NCBI RefSeq assembly: GCF_044457565.1
Contig: NZ_JBITGZ010000035.1
Span: 1 to 64,000, forward strand
Source of the DNA: Kitasatospora sp044457565
GTDB lineage: Bacteria; Actinomycetota; Actinomycetes; Streptomycetales; Streptomycetaceae
DNA: 64,000 nt
Direction of reading: 5' to 3'
Shown here in pieces: positions 15,735 to 25,121 of the stretch. The notes under the pieces were generated by a model that saw nothing but the letters and a program-made list of their open reading frames with translations, was not told where the DNA came from and searched no databases. The position numbers and the translations under genes are program-made. The number at the start of each line of letters is the position of its first letter. Position 1 is the stretch's first letter.

Positions 15735-17495
15735 ATGGCTACGGTCCTCTCCATCGCCGACGCAGTGCAGCAGCGCTTCACGCAGGCGCTGTCCGCCGCG
15801 TTCCCCGACGCCGCGGACAGCGACCCTCAGCTGCGACGAAGCGACCGTGCGGACTTCCAGGCCAACGGCATCATGAGCCTCGCCAAGCCCCTGCGGGCCA
15901 ACCCGCGCGAGGTCGCCGCGCGCGTCCTCGAGAACCTGACCGCTGACGAGGTGATCGCGAGCCTGGAGGTCTCAGGTCCGGGCTTCATCAACGTGACGGT
16001 CACGGATGCCGCGATCCTCGACCGGCTGGCCGCCCGCGCGACGGACGCCCGCCTGGGCGTCGGCAGCAGCACCGAACCCGGCGTCACGGTGATCGACTAC
16101 AGCCAGCCGAACATCGCCAAGGAGATGCACGTCGGCCACCTGCGCTCGACGATCATCGGCGACGCCCTGGTGCGGACCCTGGAGTTCTCCGGCGAGAAGG
16201 TCATCAAGCGCAACCACCTCGGCGACTGGGGCACTCAGTTCGGCATGCTCATCCAGTACCTCGTCGAACACCCCGACAAGCTGGACGAGGACACCGAACC
16301 GGCCGAATCCGGTCCGTCGATGTCCCGCCTGAACCGCCTCTATAAGGCGTCGCGCGCCCTGTTCGACAGCGACACCGACTTCGCCGACCGGTCCCGCCGG
16401 CGCGTCGTGGAGCTCCAGGCCGGCGACGCGGAGACCGTCGCCTCCTGGCAGCGCATGGTCGACGAATCTAAGCTGTACTTCGAAGCCGTCTACGCGAACC
16501 TCGGCGTACTCCTCGAAGACACAGACGCCATCGGCGAGAGCTACTACAACCACATGCTCGCCGACGTGTGCTCCGACCTCGAAGCCTCCGGCGTCGCCGT
16601 CCGCTCCGACGGGGCGCTGTGCGTCTTCTTCGACGACATCAAGGGGCCCGACGGCGAGCGGACACCGCTCATCGTCCAGAAGAGCGACGGCGGCTACGGC
16701 TACGCCACCACCGACCTCGCCGCCATCCGCGACCGCGTCGGGATGCTCGGCGCCGAGCAACTCCTCTACGTCGTCGACAGTCGCCAGGCCCTCCACTTCC
16801 AGATGGTTTTCGAGACTGCCCGGCGGGCCGGCTGGCTCCCCGACAACGTCCGCGCCTTGCACCTGCCGTTCGGCACCGTCCTCGGCAAGGACGGCAAGCC
16901 CTTCAAGACGCGCTCCGGCGAGACGGTCCGGTTGATGGACCTCCTCGACGAGGCCGTCGACCGGGCACGCACCGTCGTCGCGGAGAAGAGCCCCCAGCTC
17001 GGTGCCGAGGAACTTGAGGACCGGGCACGGCAGGTCGGCATCGGGGCGGTCAAGTACGCAGACCTCTCCACCTCCCGCACCCGCGACTACGTCTTCGACA
17101 CCGACCGCATGGTCTCCCTCAACGGCGACACCGGCGCCTACCTCCAGTACGCCTACGCCCGAATCCAGTCCATCCTCCGCAAGGCCCCCGAAGGCGTCAG
17201 CCCGACCGCACACCAGGGCCTGACCCTGGAGCCGGCCGAGCGAGCCCTCGGCCTCCTCCTCGACGAGTTCGGCGCCACCATCGACATCGTCACCGAAACG
17301 TTCGAACCCCACCGCCTCTGCGCCTACCTGCACAACCTGGCATCGGCCTACACCACCTTCTACGAGCACTGCCCCGTCCTCAAGGCACCCAGCCGTGAGA
17401 TCCAGGAAACCCGACTGCTGCTCTGCCAGCTCACCGGCCAGACCCTGCGACAGGGCATGGACCTCCTCGGCATCGGCACGCCCGAGCGGCTATAG
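15735..17495 (+). CDS. argS: Arginyl-tRNA synthetase (class I)
   Basis: A 586-residue class I synthetase with the arginyl-type N-terminal extension. The HIGH motif is HVGH (residues 132-135). SQPNIAKEMHVGHLRSTIIG and HLGDWGTQFGMLI are diagnostic of ArgRS, and the C-terminal anticodon-binding helices are present. The KMSK equivalent is degenerate (GKPFKTRSG), which is usual for many ArgRS. It charges tRNA-Arg. As a stand-alone copy beside a biosynthetic operon it may be a resistant duplicate or supply Arg-tRNA to the pathway. A strong hairpin follows the stop. Confidence 0.9.
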   Translation: MATVLSIADAVQQRFTQALSAAFPDAADSDPQLRRSDRADFQANGIMSLAKPLRANPREVAARVLENLTADEVIASLEVSGPGFINVTVTDAAILDRLAARATDARLGVGSSTEPGVTVIDYSQPNIAKEMHVGHLRSTIIGDALVRTLEFSGEKVIKRNHLGDWGTQFGMLIQYLVEHPDKLDEDTEPAESGPSMSRLNRLYKASRALFDSDTDFADRSRRRVVELQAGDAETVASWQRMVDESKLYFEAVYANLGVLLEDTDAIGESYYNHMLADVCSDLEASGVAVRSDGALCVFFDDIKGPDGERTPLIVQKSDGGYGYATTDLAAIRDRVGMLGAEQLLYVVDSRQALHFQMVFETARRAGWLPDNVRALHLPFGTVLGKDGKPFKTRSGETVRLMDLLDEAVDRARTVVAEKSPQLGAEELEDRARQVGIGAVKYADLSTSRTRDYVFDTDRMVSLNGDTGAYLQYAYARIQSILRKAPEGVSPTAHQGLTLEPAERALGLLLDEFGATIDIVTETFEPHRLCAYLHNLASAYTTFYEHCPVLKAPSREIQETRLLLCQLTGQTLRQGMDLLGIGTPERL

Positions 17496-17501
17496 CCACA
17501 T

Positions 17502-17548
17502 CGTCGATCGTGGTGGGGGTCCCAGATGGGAACCCACCACGATCGACG
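17502..17548 (+). terminator. Hairpin terminator after argS
   Basis: A perfect 16-base inverted repeat (17502-17517 and 17533-17548) with a 15-base loop, starting 6 bases after the argS stop codon. Confidence 0.8.
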
Positions 17549-17761
17549 CCGAGCTCGTGTCTGTGAGCTCCGCCCCACCGTGGAGGCTGGATCTATTTGG
17601 CAGAGGTAATCCTGCGGCTCCTCCAGAGGTGTGGGTCTGGGCTGCGCTCTCGGCGATGCTGCAGGGCTGCTCGCATACTTCTGGCTGAAAGCCGCCCCGT
17701 GCTGACGAACGTCGTGGCAAGGTGTCCGCGAGAACTTCCTGACCATTGATTGAGGCAGCGC

Positions 17762-19615
17762 ATGTCGATGTATGGTGCCGCGTCCGTAACACCACGCAGC
17801 GTGGGTGTTGGGGCCCTCCTGGAGGAGCATCACCCTTTCTGGGTTCCCAGATACCAGCGTGCGTACGCCTGGGACACGCAGACTGATGCCTTCATCGACG
17901 ACGTGAAGGATCTTATGGAGGAGGGGGACAAGCAGAAGAGTCATTTCTTTGGGGGATTCGTATGCATTGAGCACATCAATCATATGGAGTCCAGGCCCCA
18001 TGCATATGAGATCGTCGACGGCCAGCAGCGACTCGCGACCTTCGTCCTTACCCTATCGGAAATCGCCCACGCGGCTGACCGAATCGCAGCTGAGGCTGAA
18101 GCCCAGAATGACGATCACGCTGAACGGTCAGCACGAACACTTGCGCAAGACACCCGCAATAGATTTGTCTACTGGAACTACGCAAATGTTGCGCTTGGCG
18201 AAAATGAGACACGTGCGCGAGTCACGCTGTCGAAGGCCGATAACGAGGTTTTCCAGGAACTCCTCACTGGAAACGATCCGACTCCGAAGCGGGAAAGTCA
18301 CGAGCTTCTCGTTGCAGCTCGGGAGACTCTTCGGTCCAAGCTCCTCCGGCCAGTCTTGGAGTCATGTGACACCCGGCAGGACAAGATTGCTGGAATGGCG
18401 CGCCTGCGCATGGCGCTCACCGGACAGTCGCACGTGATCCAAATTGTCTGTTCGGATCACGATCGGGCCTACCAGTTGTTCAGCGTCTTGAACGACCGCG
18501 GGCGCTCCCTTGCGGACGCCGACTTGCTGCGTAGCTACACCCTTGAAATTCTCGAAGGGAACCCATCTGTTCAAGAAAAGGCCGCCCTTGTCTGGGATGA
18601 TATCCTGAGCGCAGACTCTAATAAGGTGAGCGCCTTCTTCGAAGCTTACTATCCTTCGACCAAGGGCGTCCGCGCCAATACGCCGCTGTTCAATAAGCTT
18701 CGCGAGGCATACTTCCCTGACTTGTCGAGCGCGCCCTCCTCGATTGCGGTGCTCGGCAGAATTGAAGACTTCCAGCGCGAGAAGGAAGTCTATCTCCAGT
18801 TGGTGGCGGGCGTCTGGCCGTACGCGAAAACGAATACCCCTGGGTTTCAGCCGGCGGCAAATGACTGGCAGAAGGATCGTCTTAGGCGGCTGGTCGTTAC
18901 GCTCAAGCACCAGTTGTGCATTCCCCTGCTCCTGGCGGCAGCAAATTGCGTTTCGGAATCCCGCTTCGCTGAGCTGGTCTATCTCCTTGAGATCTTTGCG
19001 TTCCGCTACAAGAATGTCTGCGGAGGGCATGCGACGCCACCGTCTAAGGTCTACTATGCCGAGGCGAAGAGGATTCGGGGTGAGCATGCAAAGGGCAATG
19101 CGATCGAGTGGACAGCTCTGCGATCTCAGCTTCGGGATTTGATTTCCAAGTCGGCTTCCGATGAGCACTTTAAGAGCAGCCTTGAGAATGTTCTCCGCTA
19201 TGATCGCGGAACTGCACAGAAGGCCAATCTCCGTGAATTTCTGACCACGCTCGAAGATCACGGAGTATGGCTCGCCAGTGGTAATACTGGCTCTCCGAAG
19301 CCTGACATGATGTCTGTATTTGATCTGGATCAGGTGACGATTGAGCACATTTACCCGCAGAGTCCTCAGGCGGGAAGTGTCGACTCTGGCCTTGCCCCGC
19401 TTGTTCATCAGCTGGGCAACCTAACATTCTTTGGCCCTGGCGAGAACTCGGATGCAGGCAACAAATCGTTTCTCGTAAAGCGGGACAATTACTACAAGAA
19501 GAGTAAGATTCGCCTTACGAGAGAGCTAGGCGATCTTGCCGAGTGGACAACGGAAGAATATTCGAAGCGCCTGGATCGTATCAAAAGTGATGCATGCAAG
19601 GTGTTCCGGATCTAG
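17762..19615 (+). CDS. DUF262-DUF1524 (SspE/GmrSD-like) restriction protein
   Basis: A 617-residue protein with the layout of SspE and GmrSD-type restriction enzymes. The N-terminal DUF262 domain has VPRYQRAYAWD (28-38), the nucleotide-handling DGQQR motif (86-90) and FSVLNDRGRSLADADLLRSY. The C-terminal DUF1524 HNH-like nuclease has IEHIYPQ near residue 526, then HQLGNLTF and NKSF. In known SspE the N-terminal domain senses phosphorothioate DNA and the C-terminal domain nicks unmodified phage DNA. Here it lies in a dnd island, so a similar role is inferred. ATG 17762 follows TGAGGCA. Its DNA is visibly more AT-rich than its neighbours, a sign of transfer. Confidence 0.8.
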   Translation: MSMYGAASVTPRSVGVGALLEEHHPFWVPRYQRAYAWDTQTDAFIDDVKDLMEEGDKQKSHFFGGFVCIEHINHMESRPHAYEIVDGQQRLATFVLTLSEIAHAADRIAAEAEAQNDDHAERSARTLAQDTRNRFVYWNYANVALGENETRARVTLSKADNEVFQELLTGNDPTPKRESHELLVAARETLRSKLLRPVLESCDTRQDKIAGMARLRMALTGQSHVIQIVCSDHDRAYQLFSVLNDRGRSLADADLLRSYTLEILEGNPSVQEKAALVWDDILSADSNKVSAFFEAYYPSTKGVRANTPLFNKLREAYFPDLSSAPSSIAVLGRIEDFQREKEVYLQLVAGVWPYAKTNTPGFQPAANDWQKDRLRRLVVTLKHQLCIPLLLAAANCVSESRFAELVYLLEIFAFRYKNVCGGHATPPSKVYYAEAKRIRGEHAKGNAIEWTALRSQLRDLISKSASDEHFKSSLENVLRYDRGTAQKANLREFLTTLEDHGVWLASGNTGSPKPDMMSVFDLDQVTIEHIYPQSPQAGSVDSGLAPLVHQLGNLTFFGPGENSDAGNKSFLVKRDNYYKKSKIRLTRELGDLAEWTTEEYSKRLDRIKSDACKVFRI

Positions 19616-19770
19616 CCGAATCGGATTTCCCGCCTCGATCCATTGTTGGCGCGTCACTGCGGGAGTTTCCGGTTCGCCGTGCAGGCTGGGCGGCGGGTCC
19701 TGTGCGGCTACAAAGGCTGCGGGTCGCCGCCATTGAGCTCGGTGGCGCCACTGGTCCGAGGTTTGTGGGC

Positions 19771-19823
19771 CCGGCCGAGGCCCACCCGCCACCGTGGAAC
19801 GGCTGCGGGTGGGCCTCGGCCGG
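19771..19823. terminator. Bidirectional hairpin terminator
   Basis: A perfect 19-base inverted repeat (19771-19789 and 19805-19823) with a 15-base loop, between two convergent genes, so it can serve both. Confidence 0.85.
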
Positions 19824-19837
19824 CCCTCTACGGGGCC

Positions 19838-22030
19838 CTACTCGCTTGCGAGATCCCCTTCGGCGGTCCCCTCGTTCAGGTCCAACTCAACCTGGATGGC
19901 CCGAGAGCCGTGGCTGGCCTGCCACGAGTCGAAGTCCTCGTTTGGCACTTCGAACCAGATGTTGAGAGCCTTCTTGAGGGAGTTGGTGGCCAGCTCGGCA
20001 GCCTGCTCTTCCCTCTTGCCCGGGCCGAGGGTCGGGTGGCTGACCTTGAGTGCGTTGGACTGCTGCTTGGTGCAGAGGTCCAGGTAGAGGCGCCGGGCCT
20101 GGCTCAGGCCGTTGTCGAATGCCGTGCGGCCGATCAGCCACGGCGTGATGTGCTGCCACGCTGAGGGGGTCGTGAGGGCCTGCATCCAGAAGTACCGGAA
20201 GTAGACCGCGTTCGGGGTGTCCATGTTGACGATCTGGTTGATCGGGTTGCCCGCGTTTTTGCTGAAGGCGTTTCGACGGTCGCGGGCCTTGCCGCGGTCC
20301 AGCTCGAAGTATGCGTTCCAGGCTTTGACGAGGGAGTCCGCGAAGGCGGGAAGGTCCTTGAGTTCGGCTCCGCCTGGCTGGCTCTTGCGCATCTCCCACA
20401 GCGAGGCGAGAGTCATGATCATGCCGAGCTGGCAGGCGTGGGTGTTGAAGACTCCGAACGCGGCTTTGGAGCGCGTGATCGCGAGGGGAGTAGTTGCGTT
20501 GAGGTATGCGCGGGCGCGGTGCTCCTCGAACTCAGACTCCTTCTCCTTCAGGGCTTCCCAGGCCCGGATGACGTCGGTCTTGACTGGCTTCGGGCCCTTC
20601 TCCTCGGAGCGCTTCTCCTCGGAGCGCTTTTCCTGGTAGTCGTCCCAGCTGTCGCGCAGGGTCCAGTAGATTCCTACGCCGCCGAACAGGGCGTCGTACG
20701 CGAGGGCGGAGTGGTTGTGGGTCGTGTCCCAGCTGTCCTTGAAGGTGGCGAGGCCAGCGGCGTGCGCCTTGTAGGGCTCGGTCTTGGACAGAAGCGTCAG
20801 GATGGCCTCCCCCCAGGAGTCCATGAACCTGCCGACCAGTTCCTCCGAGCGGCCCAGCGGGAACTCGGTTTCTCCGATGCGCGAGACGTGGTACTGGCGT
20901 ACCCCGTCGCTGAACTCGGGCGGCAGAAGGCTGACGAGGTCGAGCTGCTCGCGCATGAACTTATCGCGGTCCGGGGCGCTCTCCCTACCGGTGAACGGCT
21001 GGGCAAGGTTGGTCAGGTACTTGGGAGGTCCGAAGATGCACCGGCTGACGGCCATCTTGAACAGGTGAATGTTCGTCATGACCGACCAGCGCGCGGGACG
21101 GCTGCCGTTGATCTCGGGGTTGTCGTACTCCACCGCGTAAAGCGGCAGATGGGTGCCGCTTCGACCGCGCAAGGCGCTCAGGAGGCTGCGGGTGAGCACG
21201 TTGGAGAGCTCGCCGTCGGACAGCAGGATGATCCGGGACTCGCTCGGCGGCCGCGCCTCCTTGTTGACGTCGACAAAGAGCTTGCGGGCAGCTTCGTGCG
21301 GGCGTGAGGACCCACCGGTCTCGTTCGGGAACCAGCAGACCGTGACGGGCACCTCGATCTTCGCCAGGTCCGCCTCGGTCACCTGGTGCTCGTGCAGTAG
21401 CCGCTCGACCTGGTGCTCGTAGAAGGGCCGGAATTGCATCCCAGCGCCCTGCCACGTGCGGGAGAGCGTGCGCTCGACGGCCAGCAGACCCATGGCGCGG
21501 TGCTGGCCGTCGAGAACGACCAGACTCGACTCGGACTGGTTCCACCACAGCTTGCCCAGGTTCGCCGGGTGCGGGCTGCCGTCGGCGCCGAGGAGGCGGT
21601 GGACGCGGAAGGCATTGCCGGCCTGCTCCTCCTGCCATTGCGCCTCATCGTGGTTCACCGGGATCGGGGCGCCGATGGCCGGGAAGGTGGTCGGCTTCTT
21701 GGCCTGGAAGGGCAGAAGCACGGCCACGATCGGAGGAAAGAAGGCAGGTCCGGTGCTCTGCTGCTTGAACAGATACGGGATCAGCTTGCCTGCCACTCGA
21801 TGGTCATCCAGATCGCGCTGCAGCAGCTGGTTGAAGTCCAGGTCCCCGGCGTCCATGACCTCACGAACGGGCGCGAGACTCTTGGTGAGCTGCCGCTCCG
21901 GCGTGTCGGCGTCTCCGCCGAGCCTGGCCTTGGTCATGATGTAGTCGACCCGACCAGCGGGAGTGTCGAAGCTCCCCCACGTGCCCTGCACGAAGTCGCG
22001 GAACGTGAGCTTGGAACCTGAACCAAACAT
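19838..22030 (-). CDS. Large DGQHR-domain protein of the dnd island
   Basis: A 730-residue protein with a DGQHR motif at residues 174-178 (VVLDGQHRAMGLL). This motif is shared with DndB and with DGQHR proteins annotated as phosphorothioation-associated. The 550 residues after it are mostly helical, with a charged duplicated stretch (EKRSEEKRSEEK) near residue 470; I recognise no nuclease motif. It is roughly twice as long as DndB. ATG 22030 has GAGAGG upstream. It lies 175 bases downstream of the GHKL ATPase on the same strand, so it may share that transcript. Confidence 0.65.
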   Translation of the reverse strand: MFGSGSKLTFRDFVQGTWGSFDTPAGRVDYIMTKARLGGDADTPERQLTKSLAPVREVMDAGDLDFNQLLQRDLDDHRVAGKLIPYLFKQQSTGPAFFPPIVAVLLPFQAKKPTTFPAIGAPIPVNHDEAQWQEEQAGNAFRVHRLLGADGSPHPANLGKLWWNQSESSLVVLDGQHRAMGLLAVERTLSRTWQGAGMQFRPFYEHQVERLLHEHQVTEADLAKIEVPVTVCWFPNETGGSSRPHEAARKLFVDVNKEARPPSESRIILLSDGELSNVLTRSLLSALRGRSGTHLPLYAVEYDNPEINGSRPARWSVMTNIHLFKMAVSRCIFGPPKYLTNLAQPFTGRESAPDRDKFMREQLDLVSLLPPEFSDGVRQYHVSRIGETEFPLGRSEELVGRFMDSWGEAILTLLSKTEPYKAHAAGLATFKDSWDTTHNHSALAYDALFGGVGIYWTLRDSWDDYQEKRSEEKRSEEKGPKPVKTDVIRAWEALKEKESEFEEHRARAYLNATTPLAITRSKAAFGVFNTHACQLGMIMTLASLWEMRKSQPGGAELKDLPAFADSLVKAWNAYFELDRGKARDRRNAFSKNAGNPINQIVNMDTPNAVYFRYFWMQALTTPSAWQHITPWLIGRTAFDNGLSQARRLYLDLCTKQQSNALKVSHPTLGPGKREEQAAELATNSLKKALNIWFEVPNEDFDSWQASHGSRAIQVELDLNEGTAEGDLASE

Positions 22031-22205
22031 CCTTGGCGTTGCCTCTCAAGATGGTTCCGCCGGGTCGCGGCGGAAGCTAGTGGTGCACGGCGCAAGACGA
22101 ACTAGACGGCCCGACATCTGGAGTGGAAGGGCGTCGCGCGGGCGTCGAAGCCCGATGGTGTTTGAGGCCGGTGGGAGGGGTACGGAGCACCCCACCCAAG
22201 GCGTC

Positions 22206-23939
22206 CTATTGGTCCCTGAACGCCTCCCGCAGGAGCGCCTCGGTGAACATGCCCCAGTAGGTCCGGAGGTCGTCGAACCGCTCGGGATCTTCGTACATGG
22301 CTTCTGCGTGCGCGTAGGCGATGAGCAGGTGGTCGAAGGCGATCTGTGCTCGCCGCGCGAGGTCGGTGATCTCCTCGGGGTCCAGGCCCTGCGCGCCCTC
22401 GTCGGCGAGCTTCTTGAGGGGCAGGTACACCTGGTCGAAGAGGGCGTGGCGGAGGTTGAGCTTGACCGCGGCCTTGCCGTTGAGGTGGTCGATGACCAGG
22501 AGTTCCTTGCCGGGCCAAGGGGTGCCCATGAGGGTGATGGGCTTGGTGCGGATCTGCTCGCGGATCCGCTCGATCTTCTCGGCGTCCTCCTGGCTGTCCA
22601 GACCGAGGTCGATCGCGGCCTGCTGGACAACCCTCTCCTCGTCCTCCGGGGTGGCGGCGCGGCCAGCGATTCCCCTCGGGAAGTTCGGGAAGACGCGAGC
22701 CGCAGTGTCCATCGTCTCGGTGTGCTCGCCGTCCTCGAGACGCTTGCGGGTCTCGGTCTCCTTCCAGTCCGTGCGGACCTTCTTCAGTGCCAGCTTCACG
22801 GGCTGCCTGAGCCACTCGCGCAGCTCGTTGCGCAACTTGCTGACCGGCTCCGCCCCGCGCTTCACATTGCGGACCTGGAAATACTCGTCCAGCTGCGCGG
22901 GGAAGCTCACCTCGATCGCGACGTAGCGCAGGACCTTGTCGTTGCGTCCGCCTTCGAGCAACCGGGGGACGATGTCGTAGTAGATCTCCCGGCCGTTGCG
23001 CAGGATGCTGATCTTGGCGGTGTTGTCGGCGTTGATCTGGAACTCGGAGATGTCGTGGCCGTTGTGGTCCGTGCTACCGCCGGTGCCAGAGTAGGGGCGG
23101 AACTCATGAGGCACGATGGCGACCGCGACGTGCACCTTGTGGCCATCGATCTTCAGGTCAGCCTCTTCGATGAGTTCACCGCGAGGGTCCAGCGGCTTGT
23201 AGCGGGAGATGATCCTCGGGTTGTCGCGTAGGAACAGCGGGTCGTGCAGCGTAGTGACCTTGCCGTCCAGTTCGAAGGTCCTGCCGGTGTCGATGTAGGT
23301 CCGGTAGGCGCGGGCGATGAACCTGCGGAGCTCGGAAAGCTTGTGCTCCAGGGAGGTTCCGTAGGTACCGCCGCTGGAGAGCCGGTCGATCTTGCCGAAC
23401 ACGACGAGCGTGCCGGATGCGAACGGGGTTTCGTCGCGCCCGGTCATGAGCTTGGCCGCTTCGGCGGGCCAGTCCTGGACCTCGTTGGTGGTGATGTAGT
23501 GCTGCTTGCCCTCGCGGATCTCCTGGAGGTCGATGTAGCTGTGGTAGACCTTCGGGTTGCCGGTCTGCTTGCTGTAGATGTCGATGCGTTCGCCGAGGCT
23601 GAGCCCGGCGAGCTTGAGTCCGACACCAAAGCGTCCCAGCCCCTGGCGCTCGCCGTAGCGGCTGCTGTAACCCATCGAGAGCACGTGGTGCATCTTCGTA
23701 GGGTCGATGCCGAGGCCGTTGTCAGCGATGAGGATGCTGTCGATCGCCTTCTTGCCACGGCCGAAGATCGGCCGCACGCGCATGAGGGTGGCCTCGGCTT
23801 CGATGGAGTTGTCCAGGGGCTCACCGATGGCGGCTGTGAGGTCGAAGCCGGCGTCGCGCATGGAGTCGAGCGCGCGATCGACCTGGATGAGGTCGGCGCG
23901 CTGGTCGTCTGGGGCGAGGAAAACAGGCGTGGTCATCAT
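22206..23939 (-). CDS. GHKL (Hsp90-like) ATPase, module A
   Basis: A 577-residue protein with an N-terminal GHKL ATP-binding fold. The N-box is GEPLDNSIEAEA (E40, N44), motif G1 is ADNGLGI (72-78) and the lid is GLGRFGVGLKLAGL (100-113). The remaining 450 residues have no kinase or gyrase domain. The whole length aligns by eye with the ATPase at 34362-36092, including VRNVKRGA, a VKLNLRH-type strand and the C-terminal tryptophan-rich helix. It probably acts as an ATP-driven clamp working with the GIY-YIG nuclease. Its ATG overlaps the nuclease stop (ATGA). Confidence 0.8.
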   Translation of the reverse strand: MMTTPVFLAPDDQRADLIQVDRALDSMRDAGFDLTAAIGEPLDNSIEAEATLMRVRPIFGRGKKAIDSILIADNGLGIDPTKMHHVLSMGYSSRYGERQGLGRFGVGLKLAGLSLGERIDIYSKQTGNPKVYHSYIDLQEIREGKQHYITTNEVQDWPAEAAKLMTGRDETPFASGTLVVFGKIDRLSSGGTYGTSLEHKLSELRRFIARAYRTYIDTGRTFELDGKVTTLHDPLFLRDNPRIISRYKPLDPRGELIEEADLKIDGHKVHVAVAIVPHEFRPYSGTGGSTDHNGHDISEFQINADNTAKISILRNGREIYYDIVPRLLEGGRNDKVLRYVAIEVSFPAQLDEYFQVRNVKRGAEPVSKLRNELREWLRQPVKLALKKVRTDWKETETRKRLEDGEHTETMDTAARVFPNFPRGIAGRAATPEDEERVVQQAAIDLGLDSQEDAEKIERIREQIRTKPITLMGTPWPGKELLVIDHLNGKAAVKLNLRHALFDQVYLPLKKLADEGAQGLDPEEITDLARRAQIAFDHLLIAYAHAEAMYEDPERFDDLRTYWGMFTEALLREAFRDQ

Positions 23940-24334
23940 CGGTCCTTTGTCGTCTCGGGCCACATGTGTGCGGGGGTGGCGTGGATGCGGTTTCGGCGGG
24001 CCTCCTGCTGCTGGGGCAGGCAGAAGGTGCAGGGGACGGGGTGGCCCTCGGGTCGTGCGGGGTGGATGCGGTTGGAGGCGTCAGGGGTGAGCAGGTGGTA
24101 CAGCGCGCATTCGACCATGTAGGCGCTGGCCGCGCTGGGGTGGACGTCGTACGTGAAGTAGTCGGCGCGGCGGTCCGTGCAGTGCCTCAGGAGCCGGCGG
24201 CGGACGTCGATGTCACTGCGGCCGATGTAGATGGGGCGACCGTCCGCGATGTACAGCACGTAGGTGCCGATCCGCTGCGGCGGGATGAGGGTACGCACGA
24301 GTGACGGGCTGAGCCTTACGGGGATGGGAGTCAC
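23936..24334 (-). CDS. GIY-YIG nuclease, module A
   Basis: A 132-residue protein that is essentially one GIY-YIG domain. The first strand has GTYVLY (23-28), then IYIGRS (35-40), the catalytic arginine region VRRRLLRH, the metal-binding glutamate in YMVECALYH (E75) and the asparagine in NRIHP. A CTFC motif lies after the domain (102-105). GTG 24334 overlaps the stop of the preceding HTH gene (GTGA). It should cut DNA, probably under the control of the partner ATPase. The homologue at 33904-34365 keeps all of these residues. Confidence 0.8.
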   Translation of the reverse strand: MTPIPVRLSPSLVRTLIPPQRIGTYVLYIADGRPIYIGRSDIDVRRRLLRHCTDRRADYFTYDVHPSAASAYMVECALYHLLTPDASNRIHPARPEGHPVPCTFCLPQQQEARRNRIHATPAHMWPETTKDR

Positions 24335-24801
24335 GCCCTGACCTCCGAGGCGTGCCACAGAGCCCGGGCGTGGCGCCGGGTCCGGCTGATGCGCTCCCGC
24401 ATTCGCGGCAGCGGCACTGCGTGGCGGTGGGCCATGGAGGCAGCATCGTGGCCGTGCGCGAGGTCGTCGAGCAGGACGCGCTCTCCGTCGGCGAGGTGCG
24501 GCTCGGTCCTCAGCCACGCGAGGGTCTCGGCGACCAGGAGGTTGGAGTCGATCTGCCCGCAGTCGACGCGGTCGGCGTCGAGCGAGACGGAGGGGGCGAT
24601 GGCCCGGCGGCGTTCGAGCGCCTCGTAGGCGTGCCCCATGGCCGACCTCGCGCGGTGCGGGGCAGGCGTGGAGGAGTTTGTCGGGTTTCGCAGGAGCTCG
24701 TCGAGCGCGCGGTCGATGCGGTCGAGCTCGTATGTGTCGCAGCTGGCCAACGCCTGCTTCTGCAGAGCCTTGACCGCCCCGGCGACGGGGTGGCTGATCA
24801 T
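24331..24801 (-). CDS. Small HTH protein, module A
   Basis: A 156-residue protein. Its C-terminal third (ERVLLDDLAHGHD, then MAHRHAVPLPRMRERISRTR, about residues 107-143) resembles the region 4 helix-turn-helix of sigma factors. No region 2 is present, so it is unlikely to be a full sigma factor. The N-terminal part is helical with no known domain. ATG 24801 has GGAG upstream. It is the first gene of a three-gene operon with the GIY-YIG nuclease and GHKL ATPase. The corresponding gene of the second module is at 33374-33907, with clearer similarity in the HTH than elsewhere. It could regulate the operon or contact DNA as part of a complex. Confidence 0.6.
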   Translation of the reverse strand: MISHPVAGAVKALQKQALASCDTYELDRIDRALDELLRNPTNSSTPAPHRARSAMGHAYEALERRRAIAPSVSLDADRVDCGQIDSNLLVAETLAWLRTEPHLADGERVLLDDLAHGHDAASMAHRHAVPLPRMRERISRTRRHARALWHASEVRA

Positions 24802-25071
24802 GGTGGTTCGCTCCGGGTGTCTGGTGGTGGGCCCCATGCGGTGGCACACGTCCGAAAGGTGAAGCGGTGATATTCGGTTGTTGCTCCAGCGTACTGGGCG
24901 GGCTTGACAGGCGAGGCCGTTTCATCGAAGTCGGCGGCAGACCAGGCTCTTTGGCCATCCCTCACCTTGACCCTCCCTCACCTATAGAGGTCGGGTGGGA
25001 AGCAGAGTTGTTGCGCGAGGTGCGGAAGAGTTTCTGACGGCACGTTGGATCGCTTCCCCGCGGGACATGCC

Positions 25072-25108
25072 AAGGCCCGCTTCCCGGTCATCGTGGGAAG
25101 CGGGCCTT
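25072..25108 (-). terminator. Terminator of the dndBCDE operon
   Basis: A perfect 14-base inverted repeat (25072-25085 and 25095-25108) with a 9-base loop, 14 bases after the dndE stop. The 270 bases from here to module A (24802-25071) hold no gene and probably contain the module A promoter. Confidence 0.85.
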
Positions 25109-25121
25109 AACACGTCGTGGC

